Shown: positions 43,623 through 52,833 of the stretch, in pieces
Layout of the letters: each line of letters starts with the position of its first letter
How positions within the stretch are numbered: the stretch's first letter is position 1
Origin: Sthenelais limicola
Taxonomy: Eukaryota > Annelida > Polychaeta > Phyllodocida > Sigalionidae
Assembly: GCA_942159475.1 (NCBI GenBank)
Contig: OW804099.1
Coordinates: 13,208,162-13,272,161 of the forward strand
Direction: 5' to 3'
Length of the DNA stretch: 64,000 nt
Program-made: the position numbers and the translations under genes
The notes under the pieces: generated by a model
The model's database searches: none
Told to the model about the DNA's origin: nothing
The model's input: the letters and a program-made list of their open reading frames with translations, nothing else

Positions 43623-44117
43623 TCACTGCCTATAAGTGAATACACTTACCTTGACTTCCGCCCATGCGCTTGGACACAACTCCTTAATGTTTAGCAGGTC
43701 CACCTCTTCCGTGAAAACTGCGTTAATTTTATCTGCTGGGATGAAGGTTAGACCACTTATATATTGATAAAGAACCACTCTATCACATTGTTCGTATGCC
43801 AATCGTTTCTGCTCTGCTTCTAGCGATAAAATATTGCATATTACCCGACGTATTAATACGTGGGCAATATATTTATGCTGCTGGTATTTTGTCCTTGCCA
43901 ATGGGAATACATCTGTGATGCTTTTCACCTCGTTGTCTGGCAATCTCAGATCAGCATACATGTGCCACAGGTACCACTCGTTTGTCAACCTTTTCTCGGG
44001 ACATCCTCCGTACCTGTGAGCTGGATGTATGGTAAATATTCTTATCAATCTTATAATCAGGCGTTCTATGTCGTACATATCCTGTACCCCTAATGCTGTA
44101 CCAGGCAACTTGTTCAT
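43623..44117 (-). CDS. Accessory ORF a of element B (novel paralogous family)
   Basis: 164 codons, first of the five after pol. Family pattern as PAHRY followed by RLTNEWYL at about residues 32-51, an Arg/His-rich middle helix region and the SGLTFIPADKINAVF end motif. A near-consensus donor AAG|GTAAGT at 43650/43649 is in phase 0, eight codons before the stop. The start ATG follows GAAAG. No membrane segments. Function unknown. Confidence 0.7.
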   Translation of the reverse strand: MNKLPGTALGVQDMYDIERLIIRLIRIFTIHPAHRYGGCPEKRLTNEWYLWHMYADLRLPDNEVKSITDVFPLARTKYQQHKYIAHVLIRRVICNILSLEAEQKRLAYEQCDRVVLYQYISGLTFIPADKINAVFTEEVDLLNIKELCPSAWAEVKVSVFTYRQ

Positions 44118-45100
44118 CTTTCGACATCAACGGCGATGAGCGCTCCTTCCTCTCCACTATAGTGCCACTGGGCAGCCCTTATTCCCCATCTTATTTTTAA
44201 TTGCTCAACCCCTACCTTCTTCCGGGGCAGCTGACACTCTGGCACTATCCCATAAGTCATCTCCAAGCTTGACTTATTGGAGCAGCTTACCTTGCTGCTA
44301 CCATTTGTCTCTCATATCTCACTCACCCTATTATGCGTATTCTGGCCATACCCTTTCAACTTCGTGATACATTATTTCTCCTGTTTTACGTATCTGCTAC
44401 GCCTGGGGCTTGTCATATTAGCCGAGCATTGTTGTCACAAGAATGTCACCCATAGTTATTCGACAAGCGACTTCATTCTACCTTATTTCACCCGCATCTC
44501 CCTTCCCCACTTATTATTCATTGTATAAGTCCTTTATTTACCCAATGAGAACTGTCAGTGACAATTAACTTTGCTTACCCTTTTTCTCGGATAAGCAAAG
44601 CTTTCCTAGACCTTTATATAATATTAACTCACCTAGGAAATCAATATGGCATATACTAGGGTATCCTCCCATGTCAGACTGAAGTCACGGCACTAGATTC
44701 TCTCCCTCCTTCCATCTGAACCCGCACAGGAGCTGTTTGTTAGTTTGTTTTTTGTTTTCTTTTTTGTGTCTTTCTTTTTCTACCCTCAATTCCAACCCAA
44801 CCTCCCTTTTTTATTCACTCGTGATTAAACCCCATTTCGCTGGGATAACTCCTCACACCAGGCGCGGCTCACTCCCATTCACTTCCTCGTATCACTTTCA
44901 CATAAAAACCACTGTTGCTGGCTTGCAGCTCTCGCCTCGTGGTTACAACCCTATAACCACCACAGCTGTTCGAGAATGTAAACACCGCGTCTCGCTCAAG
45001 CTCCCATGCCACATATATATTGTTAATGCGCCCTTGCCAAGGTACTACGTACTACACTTATTTCATCCATTCTATCAACGTTCTACAGGATCTGGAGAAT
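44118..45100 (-). other. Spacer between pol and accessory ORF a in element B
   Basis: About 980 bases; no accessory-family pattern seen. A plus-strand frame (44737-45270) runs through it into pol antisense and has no recognisable features. Confidence 0.4.
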
Positions 45101-48100
45101 CTACTGTGTATCCTCTATCTCATTCTTATCCTTCTCTCCCTCCTCTTCAGGCCAATTGCAGCCTATTTCTTCTGTGCAGGCTATATCCTGCCATCCCTTC
45201 TCATCCAGCGGGCCCTTCTCTTCATACTCGTGCAAAGGTAGTAAATCTGGTGAGAGCAGTCTTTCCATAAAGTGACTGGTTTTGGATACACTAACCGGTT
45301 TCAAATGAGATACATGCACTGGTTTAGGCAGTGTTGCCCCAGTATCCATCCTCCTTAGTCTGGCTGTGCACCCTGTGGGTCTTGCACAGATGACAAAGGG
45401 GCCACAGAAATTCTTCTGCAACTTATATGCAGTTCCAGGTTGTAGTAGGCGATTCACCTTCATATATACCAACGATCCTGACCTCAACCTGTGTGCATTC
45501 GCCTGCCTATCATAATATTCCTTCATTTTCGCCTGTGACGTCAGTAATGCTTCCCGAGCTAGGTCCCCATAGATCTCTTGTTTTTCGACGATCTTGCCTA
45601 GCTGCTCCAGAAGGGGCCTCATTTCTCCCTCGTATTCCTTTAAGACATTTTCGTGAGGAAGTCGTGGGAATCTTCCATACATTAGCAGGTACGCTGGGTA
45701 GTTTGTCGAGCTTGAATCCGACGCATTCATCGCAAATACAATCGGGGCCACAAATTGACACCAATTTTTCTGATCTTTATTTACGTATGCCCTCAGGGCC
45801 GTCTTCAGGCTACGATTAAATCTCTCGATTTGACCCTGACTCTGAGGATAGTAGCTCGATCCCAGGACCTGCCTAATTCCCATTACTGTGCAGAAATTTC
45901 TGAACAATTTGCTAGTAAATGAAGAACCGTTATCGCTGAAAAGAGTGCATGGCACTCCCAAGACAGACACTACGTGCTCAAAGAACTCAGGTATTAAGGT
46001 TTCAGATTTTATGTCTTTTGTTGGCCAGGCTACACAGAACCTTGTGGCTACATCACAGACCGTGTGCACATATTTATAGCCTCTGCTCGATTCAGGCAGT
46101 GGACCTATGGTATCAATCTCGATAGCGTCCCATGGTACCTGTGACAGCTCCTTAACGGTCATAGGTACCTTGATAGGATTAGGATTCGGCTTCACCTCCA
46201 GACATTTCTGACAAGACCCAATATACTCACCTATGTCTCTAGCCATTGATGGCCAGTAGTACCGCGGTGAGGCAATGCTAAGCATTTTTTTTATACCCAT
46301 ATGTGCGCCCAAACCGACGTCATGTATTTGATTCAATAATTTTTCTACCATAGATTGTGGGACCACTAATTGCGCTCTCTCTTCTATCTGTGCCTTTCTC
46401 GTCCTTGGTGGTACCCTGTACAGGATGCCGCCTGATAGCAAGAAACAGTCGTGTTGCAGCAAAACTCCCCTTGCTCTTGTGTTATCCTTCGGGAGCTTTT
46501 CCCTCTCAATGTAATTTGTCATATCGCTGCAAAACTCGTCAGTTATTTGCTCCTTCTCGAACACCTCTCTCGTACCTAAAGTCCCATACTCAGTGATGAG
46601 CCTTTCATAGAACGCCGTATCTGTGATTTGCACTTCTCTAGCCCTTACTCCCTTTCGTCTTTTCTCTCTTTGATACTTACCAACCAATGACGGGACTCCC
46701 AAAGCCTTCCTCCGTCTTGACACTCCTCTGTGGATTAGGTCTGTCCCCTCTGGTGTCTCTTCCTCAGCCTCTGTCTCCTCCTCTCGTGCTGGTGTGTCAT
46801 GGTTGCCAGTATCAGACTGACTATCCCCCTCTTCTGAGTCTTCCTCCCCTAATTTCCCTGCCTTGTCTCTTTCCTCGATATATAGCGCCATCCTTTCTGT
46901 CACACGCGGGTTTTTTCTAGTAACCATCATTATTTGCTCCCCTGGCGTGCCCAGGCGTGTCACCACCGTGCCATCGACTCTTGGGAAGTCCCTACTATCA
47001 TCCTCGATAGGTGCTGTGTCTTGCTCTGGTTCTGGTGCACTTACCCGGATAATTGGCGTGTCATCCTTCTCATCTCGCCTCTTATTTCTGAGACGTCCAT
47101 TTTTTAAGATTGACGGTCTCCTATACTTTCTGATGGGCGATGCTCCCAGTACCTCCTCCTTATCAAAGAATCGGATGTGATTCACCGCCTTGAATCTTAC
47201 CTGCCTCTGCTGCGGTCCCTGCTCCTCCTTTGCTGTAATGCCATCCCCAAAATATGGCATTCTTGATAAAATATCGGCTGTGATGTTGCATTTCCCTTTG
47301 ATGTGCCGCAAGGTGAAATCAAAATTACTGAACCAGTCGATCCAACGAGCCATTCTTCCTGTAAGATCCTGTTTAGCGTTCAAGGCTAATAATGCCGCAT
47401 GATCAGTGTATACCTCAAAGTGACTGCCCAGAACGTAATGCTTAAACTTTTCCAAGCCATACCGGACCGCCACCAATTCTTTTTCTGTCGCCGAGAAATT
47501 TTGTTCAGCAGAAGACAGGCTTCTTCCTGCAAACGCAACCGGCCTATGGAAGCAATTATCATGAAGCTGAGTCAACACGATGCCAATCCCAATTCGAGAA
47601 GCATCACACCAGATAGTGAACCCTTTAGAATAATCAGGGTATCTTAGAACGACATCTTCGCACATTGACCGCTTTACTGCCTTAAACGCTCTATCTGCCT
47701 CTGTATTCCACTGAAAACGCTCTCTTCTACCAAGCTTCTTCGTCAGCTGGTACAAGGGGACCATTTTATCTGCAAACCCTGGAATGAATGTCCTATAGTA
47801 ATTTGCCAGACCGTTAAAGGCCCTCATTTCCCTGACAGTTTTTGGTATTGGATATGAACGAATTATACGAACCTTCTCTGGGTCCGGCTGCAACCCATCT
47901 TTCGTTACTACAAACCCCAGAAATTGCATTATTTCATACCCAAACGCACATTTCTCCGCCCTGAACTTAAGCTTCGCCACTTGGAATGCTTGCAATACCT
48001 CTTCCACGTGCTGCAGATGCTCCTCCCATGTTTGTGATGCTATAATTACATCATCCATGTAGGGCAGTGCATTTGGCACATATTTTAAAACGCTCTCAAT

Positions 48101-49822
48101 CACCGAATGAAACGCTTTTGGCGAAGTTTTGAGCCCCATAGGCATGACCTTGTACTGGAACACCCCTCTGGGTGTGACAAAACTAGTTTTGGGCTTGTCT
48201 TCTGGCCTTAGAGGCACTTGAAAAAATCCTGAATGGCAATCCAATTTTGAGAAAAATCTTCCCCCCAGTCCCCCGACGTTTTCCAACGTCTCGTCTGCTG
48301 AAGGGAAGACCCTACATTCGTTCTTTATACATTTATTAATTTTTCTGTAATCTATGACAATTCTATATTTTTTGTCCTGTCTTGCAGCTGCTTTCCCTTT
48401 CTCCACTAGAAAGCATGGCGCAGCAAATTCAGACTCGCCATTCGTTCGTTCAATAATGCCCAAACGCATCTGCTCTTCCAGCATTGTTTCCAGTACCCTT
48501 GTCATATGAGGGTTTGTACGGTATGGACTTCGAATAGGGGCCACATAATCTTCTTTCAACTCTATTTTATGTGCAAAAATGTCAGTTGTCGATATCGGCG
48601 AATCTTTTGTGGCGAAGACCGCGCGGTAACGCTGTAGCAAACTTGCCATACTTAATTTCTGCTCCGCCGACAGATTCTCGCCTAGGGTGTAATCAACCCT
48701 AGTCTCACTGCATTTTGTGCTACCTACCTCCTCGATCGGTCGCTCAGACTGACCGGGAACCCCAGCTTTTACATAATCATCTTCATTGACCACTGAAAAT
48801 GCTGCCAAAACCGAACCCTTTCCCAATTTTATTGGCGTGTTAGCCGCGTTAAATACGGTAACCGGTATATTGTTTCCCCCCCGCTGTGGCCTCACGAGGG
48901 CTCTCTTGACCGCAAATGGGACCTGCACACATCTTTTCAAATTGTCAACTACTCCTACTGCATGATTTAAATTTTGATGCGCCGAAACCACTGCCATGCA
49001 AGTAAATTCTGATTTCGGAGGTATTAATTTAGGCTTAGTTATTCTAACGGTGTAATGGTCAGGGTCTTGGATTTGGAAGTCAATCTTGGCCTTTCTTGCT
49101 TTCAAGAAATCGACACCTATGATACACTGAAGGGATAAACCCTTCACAACATAAAACCATGCGTTAGTGCGAACTTTTCCAATGTTAATAGACAACAACA
49201 CCCTTTCATTCGACTTGTGGCGCCCCCCATCGGCTGTGTAAATAACCAAATATGTCTGTACACGGCGGAGCAGCGCCCCTTTTTCCTGCACTACTTGGTT
49301 TAACGTATCCGTCGAAATACAACTGATACTAGCTCCCGTGTCCACCAGGCAGCTAATTTTTGCTGAGCCAACTGTGCAAATTGTTCTGCAGTCTTCCAGT
49401 TGGACTGTCACTTTCCCCGCGTCACTGTCCTGTAACACCAGGCGTGAGGAACGATCATCGCCCTCCTTACTATTAATTATACTGTTTTGTGTCACCTCTT
49501 TATGTTTACTTAAGGACATCAACCCATTGTCCTTTCTCTTCTGAAGTTTCAATTCCTGTACCGCTCTATTATTTTCACGCTGTTCTTTTTTCATCTCCTG
49601 TAATTTCCATCTTCTCCTCTTCTGGTTCCACCTCTTTCTCATTGCTTTTTTCACCTCCTTTTCTCGAAAGGCCATCTCCTGCACCTCCTGAGTTCCTTTC
49701 TCTTGACTCATACTTATGTCACTGTCATCTATTGAAACTGAACTTCCGCTTTCATCCTCTCCATCTTCCTCAGATCGATTCTCCCTTTCTGCCGGTATGG
49801 CTGGCAACATTCCAACCGGCAT
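45101..49822 (-). CDS. pol: Pol polyprotein of element B (protease, RT, RNase H, integrase)
   Basis: 1573 aa from the ATG at 49822. The N-terminal 120 residues are charged. Protease: LVDTGAS with D161. Reverse transcriptase: RIVIDYRKIN, then YMDD at 588-591. RNase H: WCDASRIGIG. After an acidic linker (about 910-1060), the integrase has an HHCC finger and a core with D1237, D1297 and E1333 (35 residues between the last two), then a GPF-type tail (NFCGPFVIC). All catalytic residues are present. The gag stop lies three bases before this ATG and the frame is -1 to gag and open upstream, so either frameshifting or reinitiation could express it. Confidence 0.94.
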   Translation of the reverse strand: MPVGMLPAIPAERENRSEEDGEDESGSSVSIDDSDISMSQEKGTQEVQEMAFREKEVKKAMRKRWNQKRRRWKLQEMKKEQRENNRAVQELKLQKRKDNGLMSLSKHKEVTQNSIINSKEGDDRSSRLVLQDSDAGKVTVQLEDCRTICTVGSAKISCLVDTGASISCISTDTLNQVVQEKGALLRRVQTYLVIYTADGGRHKSNERVLLSINIGKVRTNAWFYVVKGLSLQCIIGVDFLKARKAKIDFQIQDPDHYTVRITKPKLIPPKSEFTCMAVVSAHQNLNHAVGVVDNLKRCVQVPFAVKRALVRPQRGGNNIPVTVFNAANTPIKLGKGSVLAAFSVVNEDDYVKAGVPGQSERPIEEVGSTKCSETRVDYTLGENLSAEQKLSMASLLQRYRAVFATKDSPISTTDIFAHKIELKEDYVAPIRSPYRTNPHMTRVLETMLEEQMRLGIIERTNGESEFAAPCFLVEKGKAAARQDKKYRIVIDYRKINKCIKNECRVFPSADETLENVGGLGGRFFSKLDCHSGFFQVPLRPEDKPKTSFVTPRGVFQYKVMPMGLKTSPKAFHSVIESVLKYVPNALPYMDDVIIASQTWEEHLQHVEEVLQAFQVAKLKFRAEKCAFGYEIMQFLGFVVTKDGLQPDPEKVRIIRSYPIPKTVREMRAFNGLANYYRTFIPGFADKMVPLYQLTKKLGRRERFQWNTEADRAFKAVKRSMCEDVVLRYPDYSKGFTIWCDASRIGIGIVLTQLHDNCFHRPVAFAGRSLSSAEQNFSATEKELVAVRYGLEKFKHYVLGSHFEVYTDHAALLALNAKQDLTGRMARWIDWFSNFDFTLRHIKGKCNITADILSRMPYFGDGITAKEEQGPQQRQVRFKAVNHIRFFDKEEVLGASPIRKYRRPSILKNGRLRNKRRDEKDDTPIIRVSAPEPEQDTAPIEDDSRDFPRVDGTVVTRLGTPGEQIMMVTRKNPRVTERMALYIEERDKAGKLGEEDSEEGDSQSDTGNHDTPAREEETEAEEETPEGTDLIHRGVSRRRKALGVPSLVGKYQREKRRKGVRAREVQITDTAFYERLITEYGTLGTREVFEKEQITDEFCSDMTNYIEREKLPKDNTRARGVLLQHDCFLLSGGILYRVPPRTRKAQIEERAQLVVPQSMVEKLLNQIHDVGLGAHMGIKKMLSIASPRYYWPSMARDIGEYIGSCQKCLEVKPNPNPIKVPMTVKELSQVPWDAIEIDTIGPLPESSRGYKYVHTVCDVATRFCVAWPTKDIKSETLIPEFFEHVVSVLGVPCTLFSDNGSSFTSKLFRNFCTVMGIRQVLGSSYYPQSQGQIERFNRSLKTALRAYVNKDQKNWCQFVAPIVFAMNASDSSSTNYPAYLLMYGRFPRLPHENVLKEYEGEMRPLLEQLGKIVEKQEIYGDLAREALLTSQAKMKEYYDRQANAHRLRSGSLVYMKVNRLLQPGTAYKLQKNFCGPFVICARPTGCTARLRRMDTGATLPKPVHVSHLKPVSVSKTSHFMERLLSPDLLPLHEYEEKGPLDEKGWQDIACTEEIGCNWPEEEGEKDKNEIEDTQ

Positions 49823-49858
49823 ATCTACTGAAAATTCTGCCGATACACTCCGTTTTTC
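49790..49858 (-). promoter_or_regulatory. Candidate gag-pol frameshift or reinitiation region of element B
   Basis: Two heptamers are in gag phase: G AAA AAC (49858-49852) and G AAT TTT (49837-49831), the latter just before the gag stop. A perfect 7-bp stem (49821-49815 with 49796-49790) begins nine bases after the second. The -1 frame is open from the first heptamer to pol. Neither heptamer is canonical, and the pol ATG overlaps the stem, so reinitiation is also possible. Confidence 0.45.
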
Positions 49859-52062
49859 ACCACCCCAGTTGTTTTTGGTGACTGAACGCTTGATCTCTTA
49901 TTCTTATCTTTCTCCTGGCGTCTCTCTCCCTCACCTCTTCTAGGAGTCCATTCTCTTTCCTGGCGTCTCTCTTCCTCACCTCTTCTAGGAGTCCATTCTC
50001 CTTTCTCCTCTACTGGTAGGCTTCTAGCAGGACCGGGGTGTGATCTGACATCACTGGGAGTAACGTCATAACCCTTCATTGCCAGAGAAGCTATCATTGA
50101 TTGAGTAGAACCCACTAGGTGAAGTCTCAGTGCTTTTTCATTTTGCTCGTCCGACAACTCATGTTTTCTGGCCGCTCTTCTAGCCTCTTCACAAGTGCGA
50201 GGAGCCTCTGTCAGGACTCTCTCCGCTAATCCATCCTTTAAACCTGCTATAAAAGCCTTCAGTTTCTCATCCTCGTGCAGTGATGTCCTTGCCAGCAATA
50301 CCAGCATGGCGTCTGCATATGTCTCCACACTCTCACCTGTCTCCTGTCGTCGCCGGGAATAGTCATCCTTCACCTCACTATACGGCATTTCCTGAAACTT
50401 GGTCAAGAATTTACTTTTGATATCTGAGTACGACAGTGTACCCCGTTTTCTGGCTGCAACTGATGCGACTTGTTGGTAATATGCTTTAGCTGATCCCTCC
50501 AATCTACCACCCAGCCCCTGCAGCCAATACATCTCAGGTATGCCCAAGGCACTTGCATAGTCCTCATACTCTGTCAGGAATTCAGACACATTTCTGGTCG
50601 CCGTTGAATGTCGAAAATTTTCAGGCCCCCTAATGAAGTGTCTCATTGCCGCCCCTCCCCCTTCGTTAGACTTATCTGACCATCTTCCTGTTTGTGCAGG
50701 GGTAAACGCTGGGAGCACATTAGGTAGCCTATACATCTCGGTTATATCCCCGGAATCTTCTGAGCAAATTGTGCTACTAACACCTATTTTCGTTGCTTGC
50801 TGGTTTGCTCTCTGGGGTGTCCGCAGTACGCTATTTTTAGGCTGCTCTACCCCTCCAGCGTTCGTGAGATTTCTGACCATGTCTGTAAGGTTCTTCCTGT
50901 CCTGCTTGTAACGCACAGACGCATCTCTAAATAGGGCACTCTCCTTTTCATGTTCTATTTTCAGCTTATCCATCTCTTCTGCTAGCCAGTTTGCCCTTGC
51001 TTCCCTTATTTGGTTTTCCTTTTCCATTTCCTCACACCACTCTCTATTTCTGGCCTCTCTCACCTCCTCCATTTCGTGTCTTGCTATTTCTGCCCTCTCC
51101 CACTCCTCCCGATCGCTTTCTTCCTTCCTATTGGCTCTAGCTCTGGCCCGTCTTTCCTCCTCCAGCTCCCTTTTCAGCTCCTCCAACTCCTTGTTATGGT
51201 TTTCTTTTTCATTCGTCATATATTCATTTCTCTGTTGTTCTGTTTTTTCCATTTTCTGTTGTGCATTTTTCCAGTCATTCTGCAGCGTTACAATTATATC
51301 CCTATTTCCGTCTTCTGCAGTTTTCACCCTTCGTCGCGCGCCCTCCTCCCATGCTAGTTTTAGTACGTTTATCCTAGCTTCGTGCCTATCTTCGGCATCT
51401 TTTAACATTTTTTCATTCGTTCGTTCCCAATCATTTCTCATATCCTGGACTGTCCTCAGGGTATCTTCCTCCGCTGCCTTAAGAGCGGCTTGAGTTCTCT
51501 GCAACTCTTTGCTGACAATATCCACGCTTTGCCTGAGCAGCTCCTCTTTGGCCCCTTGCGGGCTTAAGTAGTCAAAGTCTGGATTATAAGGGAGTGGCAC
51601 TAATGGCTCTGTGTAATATGGCGGCTTACCAGCGTCCCACGTTACTTCAGGTATTAATGGCACACTAGGGTCATCACAAAAATCTGCTGCGAATGGATTG
51701 TTTCTCTTGGGCCTAGCACCTCCCACTGCTGTACTCTCCGCGCTCAAGTTAGCGTAACTCGGTGGTCCCTGGACAGAAGAGTCCGGAGATGAATCTTCTG
51801 TACTCTCTCTTTCCGTCTTTACCTCCCTATTCACATGAACCCCCACACTAGGTCTTGCGGACGCCTTCATTCTTGCCAATCTCTTCTCCATTAATTTAGC
51901 AAGATTTTTTATTCCATCTTTGATTATGGACACCTTCTCCCTCTCCACTTTGCCGATTCGTTCTGTTGTTTCAGCAAAGTTCTTTGCACTTTGTGTAATT
52001 CGAGCATTGTTCTCCTGTATTTCCTTCACCAAGTCCGCCACTGATGACCCCTGTTTCGACAT
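49825..52062 (-). CDS. gag: Gag polyprotein of element B
   Basis: 745 aa. Residues 1-80 and about 180-400 are predicted coiled coil, rich in Glu, Lys and Arg. A Ty3-type capsid (retrotransposon gag domain) lies at about 500-650, with FLTEYEDYA, LGGRLEGSAKAYY and ETGESVETYADAM. No CCHC zinc knuckle is present. Instead the C-terminus has a duplicated EWTPRRGE-ERRQE unit and a basic end that may bind RNA. The ATG follows the leader donor by about 16 bases. The protein would form the particle and package the genome RNA. Confidence 0.88.
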   Translation of the reverse strand: MSKQGSSVADLVKEIQENNARITQSAKNFAETTERIGKVEREKVSIIKDGIKNLAKLMEKRLARMKASARPSVGVHVNREVKTERESTEDSSPDSSVQGPPSYANLSAESTAVGGARPKRNNPFAADFCDDPSVPLIPEVTWDAGKPPYYTEPLVPLPYNPDFDYLSPQGAKEELLRQSVDIVSKELQRTQAALKAAEEDTLRTVQDMRNDWERTNEKMLKDAEDRHEARINVLKLAWEEGARRRVKTAEDGNRDIIVTLQNDWKNAQQKMEKTEQQRNEYMTNEKENHNKELEELKRELEEERRARARANRKEESDREEWERAEIARHEMEEVREARNREWCEEMEKENQIREARANWLAEEMDKLKIEHEKESALFRDASVRYKQDRKNLTDMVRNLTNAGGVEQPKNSVLRTPQRANQQATKIGVSSTICSEDSGDITEMYRLPNVLPAFTPAQTGRWSDKSNEGGGAAMRHFIRGPENFRHSTATRNVSEFLTEYEDYASALGIPEMYWLQGLGGRLEGSAKAYYQQVASVAARKRGTLSYSDIKSKFLTKFQEMPYSEVKDDYSRRRQETGESVETYADAMLVLLARTSLHEDEKLKAFIAGLKDGLAERVLTEAPRTCEEARRAARKHELSDEQNEKALRLHLVGSTQSMIASLAMKGYDVTPSDVRSHPGPARSLPVEEKGEWTPRRGEEERRQEREWTPRRGEGERRQEKDKNKRSSVQSPKTTGVVKNGVYRQNFQ

Positions 52063-52072
52063 TTATCCAAAT

Positions 52073-52079
52073 ACTCACC
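52073..52079 (-). other. Leader splice donor of element B
   Basis: AGG|GTGAGT with exon end at 52079, between the primer site and the gag ATG, the place of the major donor in retroviruses. It would feed the downstream acceptor at 37520. Confidence 0.6.
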
Positions 52080-52104
52080 CTCCCCTCTGCACACAATCTC
52101 CAAT

Positions 52105-52122
52105 CCCGTGGTTCTCCAACCA
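52105..52122 (-). other. Candidate primer binding site of element B
   Basis: Minus strand TGGTTGGAGAACCACGGG starts two bases after the LTR. The TGG start suits pairing with a tRNA 3' CCA end. I could not assign the tRNA. The sequence can also fold on itself (TGGTT...AACCA). Confidence 0.5.
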
Positions 52123-52123
52123 G

Positions 52124-52829
52124 TGTTGCGCGCGTAGCTTCGGATCTTTATGCTATTGGGCGGTGCATCGGGCCAGGGTGAATATATCTAGCTAGTATTC
52201 ATATGCATTCGAATATACTCGGACTTCGGGGTATTGCCTCTCATGATGTTTAATATAGAACGTGATATTGTAGGAGACGATAGGCGATATTGAATAGAGA
52301 GTCATGGTGATATATAGTAGCTGTAGGTTTCCGGTATGAACAACACAACACGATGAGTTTTAGTACGCCACTACTTGTATATTGTATCTTATCCTGTACA
52401 TAGATGCTAGGTTGATGTTAGTATAGACATTGAATCATATGAGATCTTATGAGACTCCTTCCCTGTATTCTTACGGTTGTTACTGCATGACAATCCGAGA
52501 TCAGTGTGTTATAATATATTGGTTCTAGCGCACATAGTGCGTCTAGTACGTCGTGGTATCTACCGCATATCTCTCTATATTCCAGTCTATATGAATGTCC
52601 CAAGTCTCTCCCGTTCTATGTATATATTCTTATGTATATCCCAGTATTCCCCGTATATATACCCAGGGGGGGTGAGTGTCGGGTATCCGTATTGGTGGAC
52701 CCTTTATCCTATGATACCTTTCCCTCCCTCTAGCCCCTCCCCTTCCCTTAGCGCATGCCTCAGTAAAAGAAACATGTCCTATCCTACTACCCACCCTACT
52801 GCCCTCTCGTGTTAACCACGGTTACTACA
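52124..52829 (-). repeat. 5' LTR of element B
   Basis: 706 bp, same as the left LTR as far as I can read. TATA-like GTATATATAC at 52653-52662 would drive minus-strand transcription through gag. Confidence 0.95.
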
Positions 52830-52833
52830 GTAC
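52830..52833. repeat. Target site duplication of element B, right copy (GTAC)
   Basis: Matches the left copy at 31438-31441. Confidence 0.85.

Larger units (their letters stand above)
31442..52829 (-). mobile_element. Element B: 21.4-kb Ty3/gypsy-type LTR retroelement with env and accessory ORFs
   Basis: Two 706-bp direct repeats (31442-32147 and 52124-52829, offset 20,682) with TG...CA ends and a GTAC target duplication bound the element. I saw no difference between the LTRs, so insertion is very recent. On the minus strand the order is LTR, leader with primer site and splice donor, gag, pol, five paralogous small ORFs, env-like ORF, about 3 kb non-coding, purine tract, LTR. The pol domain order is Ty3/gypsy. 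Typical elements are 5-9 kb; sizes above 20 kb are known in Ogre (plants) and Burro (planarians). All major ORFs are open. Confidence 0.95.
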
